DNA of 5,962 nucleotides, taken from NCBI GenBank assembly GCA_964235675.1, contig CAXSEA010000231.1, positions 1-5,962 of the forward strand, given 5' to 3'. The translations under genes and the position numbers were made by a program. The notes beneath the pieces are model-generated. The model was not told the DNA's origin. It did not search any database and saw nothing but the letters and a program-made list of their open reading frames with translations. This document shows, piece by piece, positions 3,654-5,962 of the stretch (positions are counted from its first letter, which is position 1; every line of letters starts with the position of its first letter). The DNA comes from CAXSEA01 sp964235675. GTDB lineage: Bacteria > Armatimonadota > Armatimonadia > Armatimonadales > Capsulimonadaceae.

Positions 3654-5962
3654 ATGCGTAAACCCTTCGTTTCCAGCTTTGCTCTTCTCGCCGCTCTGAA
3701 TGCAGGCGCTCTCGCACTTCTTCCGGGCTGCTCCAGGGCCGACGATCCCGCTCCCGCGTCCGCGCCGAATTCCGCGCGGCTGACCGGCGTTCAAGCCACC
3801 GCGTCACAGCCGTTCCGGAACGTGTCGCTGCCGCTGGAGACGCGTGTCGCCAATCTGATGAGTCTGCTCACCCAGGATGAAAAGCTGTCGCTTTTAGGCG
3901 GCACAGGCTTTACCACTCAGCCGATCGACCGCCTGGGCATCCCGCCGATGAGCATGTGCGACGCCGGACAGGGCGTGCGCGGTGGCACACAGGGGATGCA
4001 AGGCCCGGCCACCTTGTTCCCGTCGGGCGTGGCGATGGCGTCCACCTGGGACACGGCGCTGATCGGGCAGGTCGGCCAGGCCATTGGCGACGAGCTGAAA
4101 AACAAGGGCGAGGGCGCTCAGGTGCTGCTGGGGCCGGATATCAATATCCAGCGCGCGCCGCTCAGTGGGCGGTACGGCGAGTGCTTTACCGAAGACCCTT
4201 ATCTAAATGGGCGGCTCGTGGTCTCGTATGTCACCGGCGTGCAAAGCAACGGAGTCGCCGCCTGCGCCAAGCATTTCGTCTGCAACAACGAGGAAGTGGA
4301 CCGCAACACGGCGGACGTCCACGTGGACGAGCGCGCCCTCCGCGAAATTTATCTCGCCGGCTTCAAGGCAGCCGTCACCCAGGGCCATGCCTGGACGGTG
4401 ATGCCGTCATACAACCTCATCAACGGCTACCACGCCACCGACAACAAAATGCTGCTGACCGATGTCGCCCGCGGCGACTGGCATTTCGACGGCCTGATGA
4501 TCTCCGACTGGGGCGCGGTGCACGATACCGTCCAGGCCGCGAACGCGGGCAACGATCTGGAGATGCCGACGGGAGCCAATTTCTCGCCTGCCAAGCTCCA
4601 AGCCGCCATTCAAGCGGGGCAGATTTCTCAAGCGCAGATCGACATGCTGGTGACACCGATTGTCCGCACCATCATCCGAGTCGGCCTGGTCAACGGCACC
4701 GGCACGCCGCAAACACCCAACCACGCCGAAGTGAACTCCCCGGCGCATCAGCAGCTGGCGCTGCAGGCGTCGGAGGAAGGCTTGGTTCTGCTGAAAAACC
4801 AGGGCGGCGTCCTGCCGCTCGACCTGAGCAAAATCCATTCCGTCGCCGTGATCGGCCCTGGCGCGGCTAAAATCCAGGGCGGCGCGGCGGGCAGCCCGGC
4901 GGTGACTCCGTTCTTCCAGTCGGAGCCGCTCGACGCCCTCAAAGCCCGCCTCGGCAAAGCCGGCATCACCGTCAACTACGCTTCCGGCGCGACCCTCCCG
5001 GACTTCCAGCCGACCACAATCGACCAGACATATCTGCAAGCCGGCTCAAACCAGCCAGGCGTGACCGCCGCGTATTACCAAGGCAAGGATTTTACGGGAA
5101 ATCCAATTTTCAGCTACACTCTCAGTGATGTCGATTCGACCCAATCAGGCCCAACCACTGGCGCTCCCGTGGGTTTCGATGACTTGACCCAGCACGCCGC
5201 CCGCTACACCGCGACACTCACGCCGCCGTCCACCGGCAGTTATAAGCTGGAATTTGTCACCGACTACCGACCCGCCCAGGTCTACTTAGACGGCAAGCTC
5301 GTGCTCGATACGGTTGCCAACCCGCCGGTCTGGTCGGGCCAGAACGCCACCCGCGCCGATATTACACTCACCGGCGGACAGAAGTACGCGCTGCGGGTGG
5401 ACGTTCCCGGCGGGGGCGGCGCGCCGTTCCACCTCGGCTGGATCGTGCCGCCCGCGATGGATTTCGCCGGAGCCGCGACAGCCGCGAAGAACTCCGATGT
5501 CGCCATAGTCTTCGCCAGCACGTCGGGCACGGAGATCGAAGGCATTGACCGCACCAGCATGGATCTGCCCGGCAACCAGGACGCGCTCATTCAAGCGGTC
5601 GTCGCCGCGAACAAGAAGACTATCGTCGTGCTCAACAACGGCGGCCCGGTCAACATGACCCAGTGGCTGGCGCAGGTGCCAGCACTGATCGAAGCCCACT
5701 TCCCCGGCGAGCAGGCGGGCAACGCCATCGCCGCCGCGCTGGTAGGCGATGTCAATCCGAGTGGCAAGCTCCCCGACACTCTAGCCGCCCGCCGCGAGGA
5801 CTATTCCGACTACGGCAACTACCCCGCCGGCGCGAACAATGTCGAGAACTACGCCGAAGGCATCTACGTCGGCTACCGCCATTTCGACAAGGCCGGTATT
5901 AAGCCGCTGTTCCCGTTCGGCTACGGTCTTTCTTACACAACGTTTAAGTATTCGGGAATCAA
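3654..5962 (+). CDS. GH3 family beta-glucosidase-like lipoprotein with PA14 insert, 3' partial
   Basis: An uninterrupted frame of 769 codons runs from the ATG at 3654 off the right edge. Residues 1-26 are a signal peptide ending in the lipobox LPGC, so Cys26 is the likely lipidated residue and the enzyme should be membrane-anchored outside the cytoplasm. The GH3 barrel spans about 60-345: the substrate-binding Asp103 in CDAGQGVRG, GRYGECFTEDPYL (about 173-185), Lys206-His207 in KHFVCNNEE, and the nucleophile Asp285 in MISDWGAVHD. The second domain starts near 370 (ASEEGLVLLKNQGGVLPL). A PA14 domain is inserted at about 470-600 (AAYYQGKDFTGNPIF to LGWIVPP). Glu629 in TEIEGIDR is the probable acid/base, by analogy with PA14-bearing GH3 enzymes. 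FPFGYGLSYTTF at the right edge marks the end of this domain; a fibronectin-III-like tail probably follows outside the window. The enzyme should remove non-reducing sugars from beta-glycosides; glucose, xylose or another sugar cannot be decided. The ribosome-binding site is poor (CAAGG about 12 bases upstream). Confidence 0.95.
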   Translation, partial: MRKPFVSSFALLAALNAGALALLPGCSRADDPAPASAPNSARLTGVQATASQPFRNVSLPLETRVANLMSLLTQDEKLSLLGGTGFTTQPIDRLGIPPMSMCDAGQGVRGGTQGMQGPATLFPSGVAMASTWDTALIGQVGQAIGDELKNKGEGAQVLLGPDINIQRAPLSGRYGECFTEDPYLNGRLVVSYVTGVQSNGVAACAKHFVCNNEEVDRNTADVHVDERALREIYLAGFKAAVTQGHAWTVMPSYNLINGYHATDNKMLLTDVARGDWHFDGLMISDWGAVHDTVQAANAGNDLEMPTGANFSPAKLQAAIQAGQISQAQIDMLVTPIVRTIIRVGLVNGTGTPQTPNHAEVNSPAHQQLALQASEEGLVLLKNQGGVLPLDLSKIHSVAVIGPGAAKIQGGAAGSPAVTPFFQSEPLDALKARLGKAGITVNYASGATLPDFQPTTIDQTYLQAGSNQPGVTAAYYQGKDFTGNPIFSYTLSDVDSTQSGPTTGAPVGFDDLTQHAARYTATLTPPSTGSYKLEFVTDYRPAQVYLDGKLVLDTVANPPVWSGQNATRADITLTGGQKYALRVDVPGGGGAPFHLGWIVPPAMDFAGAATAAKNSDVAIVFASTSGTEIEGIDRTSMDLPGNQDALIQAVVAANKKTIVVLNNGGPVNMTQWLAQVPALIEAHFPGEQAGNAIAAALVGDVNPSGKLPDTLAARREDYSDYGNYPAGANNVENYAEGIYVGYRHFDKAGIKPLFPFGYGLSYTTFKYSGI

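Noticed and set aside
3956..4870. Plus-strand open frame of 304 codons overlapping the GH3 gene
   Set aside because: It is in a different frame from the real GH3 frame that starts at 3654, and its product is Arg-rich with no domain signature.
4407..5039. Open frame of 210 codons on the minus strand inside the GH3 gene
   Set aside because: It lies entirely opposite a gene with intact catalytic motifs. Its low-complexity, Arg/Gly/Val-rich product is typical of frames opened by GC-rich codon use.

Overview
The window is about 6 kb of GC-rich (roughly 60%) bacterial chromosome with dense coding and short spacers. No rRNA, tRNA, CRISPR array or insertion sequence is visible. The gene mix is a Ste24-type M48 protease, a MalG-like sugar permease with an oversized extracytoplasmic domain, and a secreted lipoprotein GH3 glycosidase with a PA14 insert. 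This suits a free-living saccharolytic bacterium of the Armatimonadota, Planctomycetota, Verrucomicrobiota or Acidobacteriota type. That placement is an inference from family content only and is weak; no marker gene is present.

Layout, left to right. Positions 1-917 (+) hold the C-terminal part of a membrane M48 metalloprotease, cut by the left edge. Positions 926-1605 (-) hold a two-gene toxin-antitoxin module, with the antitoxin first and a PIN-domain VapC toxin second, overlapping by one base. This stretch is clearly poorer in GC than its flanks, about 47% in the part I counted by hand. Positions 1650-3464 (-), or possibly up to 3524, hold a carbohydrate ABC transporter permease. It is about twice the usual length because roughly 350 residues sit between its first and second membrane helices, and these residues appear to be built from repeated units. 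Positions 3465-3653 are a divergent promoter region. Positions 3654-5962 (+) hold a GH3 beta-glucosidase-like lipoprotein that runs off the right edge. It has no stop codon in the window and is open for 769 codons.

The GH3 enzyme and the permease are transcribed away from each other from a shared spacer, so they may form a small glycan-use locus. In that view the lipoprotein releases sugars outside the cytoplasmic membrane and the permease forms half of an importer. No partner permease (MalF type), ATPase or free solute-binding protein is present here, so the permease looks like an orphan or an outlying part of a system encoded elsewhere. The toxin-antitoxin module lies 44 bp downstream of the permease on the same strand and converges with the protease gene, leaving only 8 bp between the two stop codons. 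It looks like a separate acquisition.

The most unusual item is the repeat-built extracytoplasmic domain in the permease. A second pattern is that -10-like hexamers lie 6-7 bases before the start codons of both the antitoxin and the permease, which would fit leaderless transcripts.
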